40,748 bases of DNA from Bacillota bacterium (GCA_023400055.1 JAEXFN010000048.1:1-40748); one strand, 5' to 3'. Numbered from the stretch's first letter, positions 1 to 7,512 are shown. The notes: generated from the sequence alone by a model not told the origin. Translations and numbers: made by a program.

Positions 1-93
1 TGGTTCCTAATCTTTATCATGATGGGATGGTCAAAACTCCGTGGAGCATGGAGATTTTGACCATCCCATGGATAGTAAGGTAATTAGGAACCA
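1..93. repeat. Nested inverted repeat (long imperfect hairpin)
   Basis: Three nested pairs of arms share one centre. The outer arms are TGGTTCCTAAT (1-11) and ATTAGGAACCA (83-93). The middle arms are ATGGGATGGTCAAAA (22-36) and its complement (55-69). The inner arms are CTCC (37-40) and GGAG (50-53). It abuts multi-hairpin repeat copy A and sits where copies B and C have other sequence, so it may be an insertion such as a MITE remnant. It touches the window edge and its full extent is unknown. Confidence 0.7.
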
Positions 94-97
94 CACT

Positions 98-660
98 TGA
101 CCCGGCATTTACCTTTACCAAACGCACAGAATGAAGTAAAGAATCTATTCTGCCAATCGCATCTCTGCTTGAAAGTGATTCCCGTTGGGCAACGGCATGC
201 GCTCCATTCGCAATGCCGTGCCGGTCTACCTCCCTGTAGACCGCTCGGGTGGATACGCTAGTCTAAAAAAAAATCCATCTTACATTTTCGCATTCATACA
301 GCCGTCAGGGATGGCGGCTGCGCGGCGTTGCTGCCCGGACGAAAGCACCGCCGTCGGCCTGGAACCACTATAGAGAAGACGCCGGCAAGGGAGGCCGGCG
401 GCAAAACTTAATTGTCCATTTACCTTGCCGGTTCACGGATGAACCGGACATTGGAGGGGTTCTAAGGGGAAGCAGCGTCCCCTTAGCGGCGGGGTCGCAA
501 GGGGTTTGCCGCTCAAACCCCTTGACCGCCCGCAGGCGGAATCCTGGTTTTAGATCCAAAACTTAAAACCATAATACTCAAAAACTTTAGCCTACAATTC
601 AAGTCAAACCGATCTCCTATCGAAAACCAACTGCGTCTTTGCTGAGCAAACTCGATAATC
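98..660 (+). repeat. Multi-hairpin dispersed repeat, copy A
   Basis: This non-coding element recurs at 16433-17052 and, inverted, at 40140-40748. It is a chain of short stem-loops: CCGTT/AACGG (182-195), ACGGCAT/ATGCCGT (192-219), GGTCTAC/GTAGACC (223-242), CAGCCGTC/GGCGGCTG (299-320), GCCGGC/GCCGGC (381-399), CCGGTTCA/TGAACCGG (428-447), TAAGGGGA/TCCCCTTA (463-485), CAAGGGGTTT/AAACCCCTTG (498-524) and CCGCC/GGCGG (526-539). A reading frame through the first part is not conserved: copies shift frame after the A-run near 267, so it is probably not protein-coding. Copy A lacks the first ~65 bases present in B and C. It leads directly into a 21-bp tandem array. The family is not one I recognise. 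Confidence 0.85.
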
Positions 661-670
661 GGAAATAAGC

Positions 671-943
671 TCATTTTGTGGATAAGTAAGCTTGTTCAGT
701 CGCTCAGCAAGCTCTTTTTGTGGATAAGTAAGCTTGTTTTGTTAACGAAAGAGCTCTTTTTGTGGATAAACGAGCTTATTTTGTGAATAAATGAGCTTGT
801 TCAGTCGCTCAACAAGCTCCTTTTGTGGATAAGTGAGCTCTTTTTGTTAATAAAAGAGCTCTTTTTGTGAATAAGTGATCTATTTTTGTGGATAAACGGT
901 TCCGTCGAACAAGGTTAACGATCCTGTCTGTGGATAAGTCGGG
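671..943 (+). repeat. 21-bp tandem array with DnaA boxes
   Basis: Thirteen degenerate 21-base units run head to tail; a typical unit is TCTTTTTGTGGATAAGTAAGC split across its phase. The core TGTGGATAA is the exact complement of the DnaA box TTATCCACA and occurs at 677, 719, 761, 824, 887 and 929. One-mismatch TGTGAATAA occurs at 782 and 866, and TGTTAATAA at 845. Every interval is 21 or 42, so all boxes lie on the same strand and the same DNA face. No long reading frame crosses the array. dnaA, dnaN or other origin genes are not seen nearby, so a DnaA-binding or titration locus is more likely than the origin itself; binding is inferred from sequence only. Confidence 0.85.
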
Positions 944-1015
944 AATGTACCCGCTAAAACCGTCAACCGGAACATGGGCGCTTCTTGGAGTTATGGAGAA
1001 AGGGAAGAAATAACC

Positions 1016-1191
1016 TTACTTCAATTCCGCTTGCATTTTTTGAATCGTTTGAATCAGTAACGGCAATCGCTCTTTACAAACCGAAAAAATAATCTCCGCA
1101 TCCACATCGAAATAATGATGACTAATAATATCGCGAATACCCTTTGCGCCTTTCCAATCGACTTCAGAGTAGTTCCCAAACAATTCCCCGC
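1016..1191 (-). pseudogene. Truncated HEPN (HepT-like) toxin remnant
   Basis: Directly downstream of the MNT gene stop, an open frame in another phase encodes the C-terminal ~58 residues of a HepT/DUF86-type HEPN protein and ends at a TAA (1016-1018). It contains the HEPN RNase-type motif RDIISHHYF followed by DVDAEIIF and ends in QKMQAELK. A full HepT is about 110-140 residues, and the N-terminal half with its start is missing. The frame simply runs into the end of the MNT gene. I read this as a toxin gene that lost its 5' half by deletion while its antitoxin stayed intact. Confidence 0.75.
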
Positions 1192-1497
1192 TTATACATA
1201 AACGGCCTCTGCCTGAATCCGTTCTTTTAGGTATCCATTCATTTTGTCCCGGTAATGGACAATATCCACTGGCCGCTGAAATTCGTTTTCCAGTGTCTCT
1301 TTCATATGAACCATATAAAAAAGATCGGGCTTTTTCATTTCCACCACAATGTCGACATCGCTGCCGGCTTTGGCTTCACCCCGCGCCACCGAACCGAAAA
1401 TACCGATTCGGGTCACTCCATATTGTTTTTCAAAATCACTTTTATATTTTTTTAGCGCATCCAGCACCAAATCTCGGTGAATTAATGTTTGGTCCAT
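1192..1497 (-). CDS. MNT-domain nucleotidyltransferase (MntA-type antitoxin)
   Basis: A 101-residue minimal nucleotidyltransferase with the polymerase-beta signature GSVARGEAKAGSDVDIVV (about residues 36-53), giving the GS motif and the paired aspartates of the active site. In MntA/HepT systems this protein adenylylates, and so silences, the HEPN RNase. The C-terminus (ERIQAEAVYV) matches the usual family end, so the protein looks complete. The ATG is preceded by AGGTGGGAAG. Its usual partner directly downstream is only a fragment, so the antitoxin appears orphaned. An intact HEPN/MNT pair lies at 4630-5350 and might still use it. Confidence 0.85.
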   Translation of the reverse strand: MDQTLIHRDLVLDALKKYKSDFEKQYGVTRIGIFGSVARGEAKAGSDVDIVVEMKKPDLFYMVHMKETLENEFQRPVDIVHYRDKMNGYLKERIQAEAVYV

Positions 1498-1651
1498 CTT
1501 CCCACCTCATCATCAACCGCGGGATATTCGGTTTTTCTGCAAATTATTATATCCCAATGATTGTCGGATCGCTACCGGTTAAAAAGCCGGATACCCATGG
1601 CAACTATTCGCTGAAACGCTTTGAATTCCTGCTTCATCGATTATATTTCCC

Positions 1652-1936
1652 TCACCGCACGACCTCTTCCCTGCCGGCCAGCACTTCCATCATAATCAAC
1701 GCGCCCAGTTTAAAGCCATGCGCGAACGCGGCCGTGGCTTCCATGTCGTCGGAATGAGAGTGCAGATTCATTAATGCTTCAAGTTGCTGATAGTCTGTTT
1801 CCGAAAGTTTCTCGCGCCAGATTTTCATGGCATCGGATATTTTTTGGCTTAACGGGCGGTATTGCGGATCTTTGGGCAAGATCAGTTCAGCGGGGAAGAT
1901 CCGACCGTCATAGAGTTCTTCCAGAATGGGTTTCAT
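1652..1936 (-). CDS. DUF6809-like small protein
   Basis: A 94-residue protein beginning MKPILEELYDGRIFPAE, which resembles the small Bacillota family DUF6809: an LEELYxGxIxPxE start followed by a helical region. A predicted helix rich in Leu, Glu and Ala runs through residues 25-65, and the C-terminal part (FAHGFKLGALIMMEV) matches the FxxGFxLG segment of that family. Function is unknown. Members are usually encoded as isolated small genes, often near mobile or accessory DNA. The ATG has AAGGCGG a few bases upstream. The family assignment is from memory of the motif and is moderately certain. Confidence 0.65.
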   Translation of the reverse strand: MKPILEELYDGRIFPAELILPKDPQYRPLSQKISDAMKIWREKLSETDYQQLEALMNLHSHSDDMEATAAFAHGFKLGALIMMEVLAGREEVVR

Positions 1937-2069
1937 GGTTCCGCCTTCTTTCCGGTTTGGTCATCCAGCAATAATTATAGCGGATAAAATCTTCGCGATT
2001 GAATTTTAGCGAAAATATCGCTAACAATTTTATAAGATGGAATAAAAACAGATTTAGGAAAAACATGCC

Positions 2070-2185
2070 GAACTCACCCCCAGTTAATTTGGTGTTTTTT
2101 GATTGGCCCCAGTTCCCCCCTCTCTTTCTGACAAGACGGCCTGGCAAATCGCCCAAAAAGAGAGGGGGAGCCAGGGGGTGAGTTC
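2070..2185. repeat. Nested inverted repeat, MITE-like
   Basis: Outer arms are GAACTCACCCCC (2070-2081) and GGGGGTGAGTTC (2174-2185). Inner arms are CCCCCTCTCTTT (2116-2127) and AAAGAGAGGGGG (2157-2168). The 116-base unit has no coding capacity, which fits a small palindromic interspersed element. No flanking target duplication was identified. The rest of the 1975-2479 gap shows no gene. Confidence 0.6.
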
Positions 2186-2381
2186 AGTTTCGAAATCTCA
2201 ACTTGAATCCCGCTGTTATCATTTTGAGATACAGCCCGACCCCTAATCGTGCAGTAAACTCATTTGCGCAGCCGCTGATTTCAAAAGTCGATTTTCGGGA
2301 TGCGGGATGATATTTTTCGAATACAAAAACGATACTTCAGGCCCGGCTTTTCGCGATATAATATCAATCATAGAAGTGGAG

Positions 2382-2406
2382 AGTCCGTCGGTGATACCGA
2401 CGGACT
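2382..2406. other. Perfect 11-bp hairpin downstream of thiN fusion gene
   Basis: AGTCCGTCGGT, a 3-base loop, then ACCGACGGACT. It lies 75 bases past the minus-strand stop of the AIR-synthase/ThiN gene. There is no T-run on either side, so it may stabilise an mRNA 3' end rather than act as a classical terminator. Confidence 0.5.
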
Positions 2407-2479
2407 TTCCGGAGACACTATCGCGCGGATAAACTCTCCAGTATTCACGGATGACGGCAGAATCATTTCATCCTTGAGT

Positions 2480-4069
2480 TTATCGGAAACATAAAGTTTG
2501 ACTGATCCGTAGCACCTTGGCTTCCAACTCTTCTAACGTCCTTCCCAGCACCAAGATCAGCTTCTCCAGATTCAACCGGTCGGGAATCGCGATGACATCC
2601 GGCAACGCCGCGCAGCTCCGCAGCACCGTTTCCAAGTCGCGCGCGAAATCCTCATCCGACTGCAGGTATCCTTCAGGAACGGGCATTGCGACGATCCGGT
2701 AACCGCCTTCCCGGCAGGCCCGGCGGATGACTTCGTTATTCCGCAGATTGACCACGCAACGCGCTTCCGGAAAATATTTTCTCACGGTGAGCAGCGTGTT
2801 CCCCATATAGACGCTGGCCCCCAGCTCCGGCGCGGTGCTGGAAACCGCCGCGCCCTTGACCCGGATGATTCGGCCGGGAATGCCGGCCACTTCCGCGAGG
2901 GTCGCGCTGTCCGCGGCGGCATAGGCGATGTTGGCGCCGATCTCCGGAATGAGCGGAGCAATATTCTCCCGGCATAAGGCGGCGACGGTATCCCGGAGCT
3001 CCCGGCAGAGCTCTGGATCGCTTCGCTGTCCGGGGGGCTGCGCCCGGTCCCGGATGACGGCGGCGGCGTTAAAGAAGACCTCCCAGAATTGATCGATGGC
3101 TGGCGGCGTCAGGCTGAAACTTTGGCCATTTTCCGTGAAAACGCAGCCTTGCTCCGGCGCGGTCACCTTGCCGATGACCCGGGCCGGGATTCCGGCCTCG
3201 CCGTAAGCGGCCAGCAGTTCCGGCGTATGCTCCGGCGCGCAGGTCAGGACCAGGGTCCCCTCGCTGATAACTTCCCAGGGGTCCAGTCCGAAGTAACCGC
3301 AAACGGCTTGAATGTCCTCGGGAATCAAGATGTCGTCCTTGCGGATGGCGATCCCTTGCTTGGAAGCCTGGGCGATCTCCCACAGGCCCCGCTTCAGTCC
3401 GCCCTCGGTGGCATCATGCATGGCGTGGACGCCGGGGTTGCCGGCCGCGATGGCGGCGTCCCGGACCACCGATACCTCGCGCAGCCGGGCCGCCGACCGG
3501 GCCACGCTCTCGGCCGGCAGGCTTTCGAGCAGCAGCTCCTTTAGTTCGTAAGCCAGCAGCGCCGCCGCTTCCACGCCGGCCCCCTTGGTCATGACGATGT
3601 CATCGCCTTGCCGCGCCCCTTGGGGGGAAACGTACCCGGCGCCGGTGCCCCAGACCGTGATCCCGCCGATGGTCGGAACGGTTACCGCCCCGTAGAAACC
3701 GGTGTGGCCGCCCACGATGGTGATCCCGAGTTCCGCCGCATACCGGCTGATGTTGGCGATGAGCGCTGCGAGGTATTCCTCGGCCGTTCCCGGCGGCAGC
3801 AGCAGCGAGTAAGTCATGTAGCGGGGTTCGATCCCCATCACCGCCACGTCGCTGGCGCCGATATGGACGGTAAGAAAAGCGAAATCCTCCGGGGACATAT
3901 TCATGCTCGGGAAGATCGGATCCTCGGCGACGGCCATATAACCGTCGTCCACCCGCAGGATCGCCGCGTCCACCCCCATGGCCGGCCCGATCACCACCCG
4001 GGGATTTTCATGGCCGACGCTCGCGATAATGTTGCGCTGAAAAAAATCGTCATTGACTTTGCCGATCAT
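2480..4069 (-). CDS. AIR synthase-like / ThiN fusion protein, thiamine-related
   Basis: A 529-residue two-domain protein. Residues ~1-330 resemble the AIR synthase/HypE/ThiL fold: an MGVDAAI segment near residue 32, a glycine-rich VVGGHTGFYG near 118-127 and the HDATEGGL motif near 218. Residues ~350-529 match the ThiN (thiamine-phosphate synthase-type) domain: GRIIRVKGAAV, then FPEARCVVNLRN, and PDVIAIPD...LGRTLEELEAKVLRI at the end. ThiN forms thiamine phosphate from HMP-PP and HET-P when fused to ThiD, or senses thiamine phosphate in regulators; ThiL phosphorylates thiamine phosphate. A TPP riboswitch with terminator directly upstream places the gene in thiamine metabolism. The ATG has AAGGGGG 10 bases upstream. 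I have no established name for this domain pairing; the exact reaction is inference. Confidence 0.8.
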   Translation of the reverse strand: MIGKVNDDFFQRNIIASVGHENPRVVIGPAMGVDAAILRVDDGYMAVAEDPIFPSMNMSPEDFAFLTVHIGASDVAVMGIEPRYMTYSLLLPPGTAEEYLAALIANISRYAAELGITIVGGHTGFYGAVTVPTIGGITVWGTGAGYVSPQGARQGDDIVMTKGAGVEAAALLAYELKELLLESLPAESVARSAARLREVSVVRDAAIAAGNPGVHAMHDATEGGLKRGLWEIAQASKQGIAIRKDDILIPEDIQAVCGYFGLDPWEVISEGTLVLTCAPEHTPELLAAYGEAGIPARVIGKVTAPEQGCVFTENGQSFSLTPPAIDQFWEVFFNAAAVIRDRAQPPGQRSDPELCRELRDTVAALCRENIAPLIPEIGANIAYAAADSATLAEVAGIPGRIIRVKGAAVSSTAPELGASVYMGNTLLTVRKYFPEARCVVNLRNNEVIRRACREGGYRIVAMPVPEGYLQSDEDFARDLETVLRSCAALPDVIAIPDRLNLEKLILVLGRTLEELEAKVLRISQTLCFR

Positions 4070-4176
4070 TGGTTGGATTCCCCCTTAACGGTTTGATTTT
4101 GGAATCGCTATCAAATCGCAATGGTTCAAGCTTACCCTTCATGGAACCGGCCCGTTTTGATCCCGTCGATCGAAAT

Positions 4177-4212
4177 AAAAAAGCTATACGCGCAACGAAG
4201 GCGTATAGCTTT
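4177..4212 (-). terminator. Intrinsic terminator of TPP riboswitch
   Basis: On the minus strand AAAGCTATACGC and GCGTATAGCTTT form a 12-bp stem followed by six Ts. It lies just after the TPP aptamer and 108 bases before the gene start, the usual position for a transcription-terminating expression platform. Confidence 0.85.
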
Positions 4213-4221
4213 GATCACCTG

Positions 4222-4315
4222 TTTTCCCTTCGCCGGCATTATCCAGATCAGGTTCTATGGGTCGGAACAGAAAAACAGTTCCCTCTCAGCCGGACTCATC
4301 CAGCTCCCCGTAAAC
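4222..4315 (-). promoter_or_regulatory. TPP riboswitch (THI element)
   Basis: Read on the minus strand, the conserved THI core is present in order: GGGGAGC, CCGGCTGAGAGGGAA, GACCCATAGAACCTGATC, then TGGATAATGCCGGCGAAGGG. These are the pyrimidine-sensing CUGAGA and the pyrophosphate-sensing helix elements of the TPP aptamer. It sits upstream of the AIR-synthase/ThiN gene and is followed by an intrinsic terminator, so high thiamine pyrophosphate should stop transcription. Bases 4316-4564 upstream show no gene. Confidence 0.95.
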
Positions 4316-4564
4316 TTGGCTATGCAATTGTTCGAAATCCAAGTTCAGTTTAGTCTTTCTGGCGGCGGATGTCAATCTTTTTCATATCAGATCCCGGCCG
4401 GTCGGCAACATCGGTCCATATTATGCCCGGCATCAGATTTACAATGAAACTTGAGTCGATTCCCGGTTACAGATACATTCCACCGGAGGCCTCAATGCGT
4501 TGGGCATCGGCCCATGCCGGACAGACCGCCTAGAGTCGACTCTGAGTCAATATTAATTTGTGTC

Positions 4565-4601
4565 ATAAAAAAGCTATCCGCTCAAGAAGGCGCATAGCTT
4601 T
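4565..4601 (-). terminator. Intrinsic terminator of HEPN/MNT operon
   Basis: On the minus strand a near-perfect stem (AAAGCTATGCGC with GCGGATAGCTTT) is followed by six Ts, 29 bases past the HEPN stop codon. Its sequence is clearly homologous to the TPP-riboswitch terminator at 4177-4212, including the flanking TTTGAT context, which suggests duplication of a terminator segment. Confidence 0.8.
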
Positions 4602-4629
4602 GATACATTCTTTCGGTGAAACATTGGCT

Positions 4630-5043
4630 TCAATCCATTAGGGATGTTTTAGCCATTCTGCTTTTCACAGCTTCTTTTAATCTCAGAGCCGCCTGATAGG
4701 CTTCTTGGATATCCGCTTCGTCAAGCTGGTTCCAATCACCGGGATAGCGTACTTCAACTCCGAAATCTTCTAAAATCTCAGCCGTCGCATATAAACTGTC
4801 CGGGACATTCTCATGAACCGCTAGTAAGTCTAATAAATAAATCAAACTATGACTTTTCTTAAAATCTATCTTCAACAAGACTAAATATGCTTTCAAATAT
4901 TTTTCAGCACACTGTTGGCAATGAAAACAAATAAGGTCTTTATATTCCGGCTTATTAGCAATCGCTAATTCCGCCATTCCCAGATCATGCTCGGCTTTGA
5001 TAATCCACTCATCCACCAATTGTTTGCTTTTATCCATGTACAA
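4630..5043 (-). CDS. HEPN domain protein (toxin of HEPN/MNT pair)
   Basis: A 137-residue all-helical HEPN protein. The family core CFHCQQCAEKYLKAYLV (about residues 39-55) and the following KKSHSLIYLLDLL are conserved, and RYPGDW (about 99-104) follows. HEPN proteins paired with MNT nucleotidyltransferases are typically RNases or HEPN-type nucleotide-binding partners in type VII-like toxin-antitoxin modules. The gene overlaps the upstream MNT gene by 14 bases, so the two are translationally coupled. An alternative start two codons later (MDKSKQ) is equally possible. Whether it is an active toxin cannot be told from sequence; a housekeeping nucleotide-modifying role is also known for such pairs. 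Confidence 0.85.
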   Translation of the reverse strand: MYMDKSKQLVDEWIIKAEHDLGMAELAIANKPEYKDLICFHCQQCAEKYLKAYLVLLKIDFKKSHSLIYLLDLLAVHENVPDSLYATAEILEDFGVEVRYPGDWNQLDEADIQEAYQAALRLKEAVKSRMAKTSLMD

Positions 5044-5350
5044 CCTGACCTTGGGCGATGATCTGGGTTATAAACGCAGCTTTCGTATCACGCCATTCTG
5101 CGACTTCTTGGGGGGTATAGACCAGTAAGTCGATGGGGATCCCGGTTCCCCGTAAATATTTCCGTATCTCACGGCCTCTTTGATGACGTTTTTGAGGCAT
5201 GTCTTTAATGACTAATAAATCCAGATCGCTGTCTTCCCTGGGGTTGCCATTCGCATAAGAACCAAATAAAATAACTTTATCAGGGTGAACGTTTTGAACA
5301 ATTATCTCAATAACCCGATCGATCTGTTCTTTGGTAATCAATGGATTCAC
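5030..5350 (-). CDS. MNT-domain nucleotidyltransferase (antitoxin partner)
   Basis: A 106-residue minimal nucleotidyltransferase with GSYANGNPREDSDLDLLV (about residues 31-48), which carries the GSx(n)DxD active-site pattern. It is first in a two-gene operon with the overlapping HEPN gene, matching the order MNT then HEPN of many such modules. It likely transfers AMP onto the HEPN partner. It is a different subfamily from the MNT protein at 1192-1497: the sequences align only around the active site. The ATG is preceded by an AGGTG-like site. Bases 5351-5558 upstream contain no other gene. Confidence 0.85.
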   Translation of the reverse strand: MNPLITKEQIDRVIEIIVQNVHPDKVILFGSYANGNPREDSDLDLLVIKDMPQKRHQRGREIRKYLRGTGIPIDLLVYTPQEVAEWRDTKAAFITQIIAQGQVVHG

Positions 5351-5558
5351 CTCCGTTGATAAACTATCATATAGGTTATTTCGGTTAATTATATTCTATT
5401 CTTTGGTCACTATCCCTTCTTTGGGAGCACCGACATTCATAGTTTTCGGCCTTTTTCACTGCCAAAGTTGAGTTGAGTATTTTACTATCCGGCAGGAATA
5501 TCCTCCCGGACATCCAAATAAACAACATCATTCCGTCATTTCATTCCGGGGGAAAATC

Positions 5559-6068
5559 ATGCCGAAAAAACTGATCATCATCAATGGTCCGCCCGGCGTC
5601 GGCAAAACTACCGTCTGCCGGGAACTTTATCGCCGCCTGTCGCCCTCCGTCTGGCTCGACGGCGACTGGTGCTGGATGATGAATCCCTTTGCCGTGACCG
5701 AGGCGAACTGCCGGATGGTCGAGGACAACATCAGCCACTTATTGCGCAATTTCCTGGCCAATCCGTCCTTTGAATACATCGTCTTCAACTGGGTGATGCA
5801 CTACAAGTTCATCTTCGATCTGATCCTGGCGCCGCTTCGGGATATCCCGATCGAGCTGTTCAAGATCTCGCTGGTCTGCTCCGCCGACGCGTTGCGGCAG
5901 CGGATGACGCTGGACGGCCGGACCGAGGAACAGATCGCCCTGAGTCTGGAACGTTTGAAACTATATCAGGCCTTAAACACCACCAAGATCGATACATCCG
6001 ATCTTACCGCGGAGGAAGTGATCGCCAAGATCCTCCCCATGATTCCGCCAGCCGGAAGCGAGCCTTAA
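5559..6068 (+). CDS. P-loop kinase-like ATPase (AAA_33 type)
   Basis: A 169-residue protein with an N-terminal Walker A motif GPPGVGKTT (residues 10-18) after a hydrophobic beta strand. WLDGDWCW (about 32-39) supplies an acidic substrate-loop motif of the kind seen in shikimate/gluconate-type and zeta-toxin-like kinases. A C-terminal RMTLDGRTEEQ region resembles a lid with arginines. It probably phosphorylates a small molecule, but the substrate cannot be read from sequence. The ATG follows GGGGGAAAATC, a strong ribosome binding site. It is monocistronic and closed by a hairpin at 6072-6100. Confidence 0.75.
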   Translation: MPKKLIIINGPPGVGKTTVCRELYRRLSPSVWLDGDWCWMMNPFAVTEANCRMVEDNISHLLRNFLANPSFEYIVFNWVMHYKFIFDLILAPLRDIPIELFKISLVCSADALRQRMTLDGRTEEQIALSLERLKLYQALNTTKIDTSDLTAEEVIAKILPMIPPAGSEP

Positions 6069-6071
6069 TGT

Positions 6072-6100
6072 AAAAGCCGCCGCTCGCGCGACGGCTTTTT
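6072..6100. terminator. Bidirectional intrinsic terminator
   Basis: AAAAGCCG, a GC-rich loop, then CGGCTTTTT lies between the converging kinase gene (plus) and TrpB-like gene (minus). T-runs occur on both strands. Confidence 0.8.
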
Positions 6101-6113
6101 GCGAACCACTCGC

Positions 6114-7487
6114 TCAATCGACCCGTGGCAGGCAGGCCAGCCCCTCTTCCAGCATGGCTTCGGAGTAAGCCACGTCTTCCAAATGGTCGTGAAGATACTC
6201 TTCGTAAGCCGCCAGATCGAAATGGCCGTGGCCGCTGAGACAGAACAGGATCACCCGCTCCGCGCCGGTCTCCTTGCAACGTTGCGCTTCTTCGACGACC
6301 GTGCTGATGGCGTGGGCCGACTCCGGGGCCGGCAGGATCCCCTCGGTCCGGGCGAAGAAAACCGCGTTCCGGAAGACATCCCGCTGGAAAACCGCCCGGG
6401 CCTCGATCAAGCCGTCGTGGTAAAGCTGGCTCACCAGGGCCGAATCGCCATGGTAGCGCAGGCCGCCGGCGTGGATCCCGGGCGGCACGAAACCGTGACC
6501 CAGCGTATACATCATCGTAATCGGCGTCAATTGCGCCGTGTCGCCATAGTCATAGGCGAATCTGCCCTTGGTCAGCGTCGGGCAGGCTTTCGGCTCCACC
6601 GCGATGGCCCGGAGCTCCTTGCCGTCCTTGAGCTTGTCGCGCAGAAAGGGGAAGCTAATCCCGGAAAAATTGCTGCCGCCGCCGCAGCACCCGACGACGA
6701 TGTCCGGGTATTCATCCACCTTCTCCAGTTGCCGCTTGGCTTCCAGTCCGATGATCGTCTGGTGCAGGATGACATGGTTTAAAACGCTGCCCAGGGCATA
6801 ATTGGTGTCCGCGTGGCTGGCGGCGTCCTCCACCGCCTCGCTGATGGCGATCCCCAGGCTGCCGAGGGAGTCGGGCTGTTCGGCCAGGATCCGCCGGCCC
6901 GCCGCGGTCGACCGGCTCGGGCTGGAAATTACCTCGGCGCCGTATGTCTCCATCAACAGCTTGCGGTAGGGTTTCTGCTCGTAACTCACTTTCACCATGT
7001 AAACCGTGCATTCCAAGCCGAACAGCTTGGCGGCGATGCTCAAGGCCGACCCCCATTGGCCGGCTCCGGTCTCGGTGGCCAAGCGCCGGATCCCCGCCTG
7101 CCGGTTGTAATAGGCTTGCGGCAGCGCGGTATTGAGCTTGTGACTCCCCGACGGCGAATTCCCCTCATACTTGTAATAGATGCGGGCCGGAGTCCCCAGC
7201 GCCTTCTCCAGCCGGTACGCCCGGTACAACGGGGACGGCCGGAATGTCCGGTACAATTCTTGAACTTCATCGGGGATCGCGATCGACCGTTCCGTGGCGA
7301 CCTCCTGCTTAATTAGTTCCAAAGGAAAGATCGGGGTCAGATCGGCCGGACCCAATGGTACTTTGGTCTGCGGATTTAACGGCGGTGCCAGGGGCGTAGG
7401 CAGGTCGGCCTGGATATTATACCAGGCGGTGGGGAGTTCCTCTTCACTGAGGTAAATCTGGTACGGCACTTTACTCTGCTTACTCAT
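6114..7487 (-). CDS. TrpB-like PLP-dependent enzyme (TrpB2 type)
   Basis: A 457-residue member of the long tryptophan synthase beta-like family (TrpB2). The Schiff-base lysine lies in SGSHKLNTA, the phosphate-binding glycines in VGCCGGGSN, and TGAGQWGSALS is present. TrpB2 proteins convert indole and serine, or O-phosphoserine in some archaeal members, to tryptophan. No trpA or other trp gene is nearby, so it may act as an indole-salvage enzyme; the role is inferred. Of the possible starts, ATG at 7487 (MSKQSK) has AAAGGTGAG at good spacing; upstream in-frame starts lack one. The three-stem repeat copy 1 lies immediately upstream. Confidence 0.85.
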   Translation of the reverse strand: MSKQSKVPYQIYLSEEELPTAWYNIQADLPTPLAPPLNPQTKVPLGPADLTPIFPLELIKQEVATERSIAIPDEVQELYRTFRPSPLYRAYRLEKALGTPARIYYKYEGNSPSGSHKLNTALPQAYYNRQAGIRRLATETGAGQWGSALSIAAKLFGLECTVYMVKVSYEQKPYRKLLMETYGAEVISSPSRSTAAGRRILAEQPDSLGSLGIAISEAVEDAASHADTNYALGSVLNHVILHQTIIGLEAKRQLEKVDEYPDIVVGCCGGGSNFSGISFPFLRDKLKDGKELRAIAVEPKACPTLTKGRFAYDYGDTAQLTPITMMYTLGHGFVPPGIHAGGLRYHGDSALVSQLYHDGLIEARAVFQRDVFRNAVFFARTEGILPAPESAHAISTVVEEAQRCKETGAERVILFCLSGHGHFDLAAYEEYLHDHLEDVAYSEAMLEEGLACLPRVD

Positions 7488-7512
7488 CAGACTCATCTCA
7501 CCTTTCTCGATA

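Noticed and set aside
185..373. Frame inside multi-hairpin repeat copy A (and partner in copy B)
   Set aside because: The reading frame changes between copies after an A-run, so there is no protein conservation.
671..943. Chromosomal origin of replication
   Set aside because: DnaA boxes are present, but no dnaA, dnaN, recF or gyr genes are nearby and no clear AT-rich unwinding element was identified. Kept as DnaA-box array only.
2955..3544. Long frames opposite the AIR-synthase/ThiN gene
   Set aside because: Shadows of a GC-rich gene; no motifs.
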